Source: Propionibacteriaceae bacterium
GTDB lineage: Bacteria > Actinomycetota > Actinomycetes > Propionibacteriales > Propionibacteriaceae
Direction of reading: 5' to 3'
Assembly: GCA_030450535.1 (NCBI GenBank)
Contig: JAKDIK010000005.1
Coordinates: 1-22,348 of the forward strand
DNA: 22,348 bases
In this document: positions 22,177 to 22,348 of the stretch, one piece after another
How the letters are laid out: each line of letters begins with the position of its first letter
How positions within the stretch are numbered: the first letter of the stretch is position 1
Notes under the pieces: model-generated
What the model saw: the letters and a program-made list of their open reading frames with translations, nothing else
Database searches by the model: none
What the model was told of the DNA's origin: nothing
Position numbers and translations under genes: made by a program

Positions 22177-22348
22177 TCAGTCGCGTGGAGCCGCTACGCC
22201 GTCCGCGAAGCCCTCGAACGTTCGGAGGTCCCGCCTGGGCTCGGGGAGGCCGTCACGTCGGCGCTGAGCCTCGGCACGGCGGTCTTCTCGGTCCTCGGCC
22301 TCGAAGACCTTGGCAAGTGCCTCCAGGTCGGCCTGGAGGGTGTCCTTG
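22177..22348 (-). CDS. C-terminus of an unidentified charged protein (runs off right edge)
   Basis: The minus strand is open from the window edge to a TGA at 22179-22177, giving 56 residues. They are highly charged and helical (LEALAKVFEAEDREDRRAEA, then GLPEPRRDLRTFEGFADG). G/C-ending codons support coding. The remainder lies outside the window and no function can be proposed. Confidence 0.55.
   Translation of the reverse strand, partial: KDTLQADLEALAKVFEAEDREDRRAEAQRRRDGLPEPRRDLRTFEGFADGVAAPRD

Overview
The window is chromosomal DNA of a very GC-rich actinobacterium. Coding bases end almost always in G or C. A MurT/GatD pair (lipid II amidation), TANNNT -10 elements placed 6 nt before AUG, a DUF3618 protein and a DUF6636-type lipoprotein all fit Actinomycetota. 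A Propionibacteriaceae-like host is my guess, not something the sequence proves.

Layout. (1) 1-3280: end of a CPBP membrane protease, a GC-only hairpin/poly-C tract, then on the minus strand a PPK2 polyphosphate kinase and, upstream of it, a CYP152-type P450 peroxygenase. (2) 3588-9519, plus strand: murT-gatD, tRNA-Lys(CTT), and a two-gene heterodimeric ABC exporter. (3) 9516-12971, minus strand: a sugar ABC importer (binding protein plus two permeases, alpha-glucoside type, no ATPase gene) behind a LacI-type operator. (4) 13111-15809: DUF3618 protein, divergent Bcp peroxiredoxin, Gfo/Idh/MocA oxidoreductase, DUF6636-like lipoprotein. (5) 15800-16198, minus strand: a small NIL-like protein preceded by a leaderless 29-codon ORF with a Cys-Cys-Arg-Cys-Cys tract, a probable cysteine-responsive attenuator. 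(6) 16263-19935, minus strand: B12 uptake operon btuF-btuC-btuD-cobO behind a cobalamin riboswitch that appears to control the ribosome site of btuF. (7) 19940-22348: a decayed region with a lipoprotein gene frameshifted by a 22-bp tandem duplication, a gene-poor stretch with GTTGC repeats, a hypothetical gene split by an in-frame TAG, and two unrecognised ORFs at the edge.

How the genes work together. MurT and GatD form one enzyme. The two exporter proteins form one pump with one degenerate and one consensus ATP site. The B12 operon couples corrinoid import to adenosylation and is regulated by its product. The cysteine leader suggests that the NIL-like protein serves sulfur metabolism. A recurrent theme is 22-24-bp tandem duplication at or near gene ends (about 5592, 13111 and 20105, perhaps also 716), one of which breaks a gene. 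Long antisense open frames are abundant because of the GC bias and are not reported as genes.
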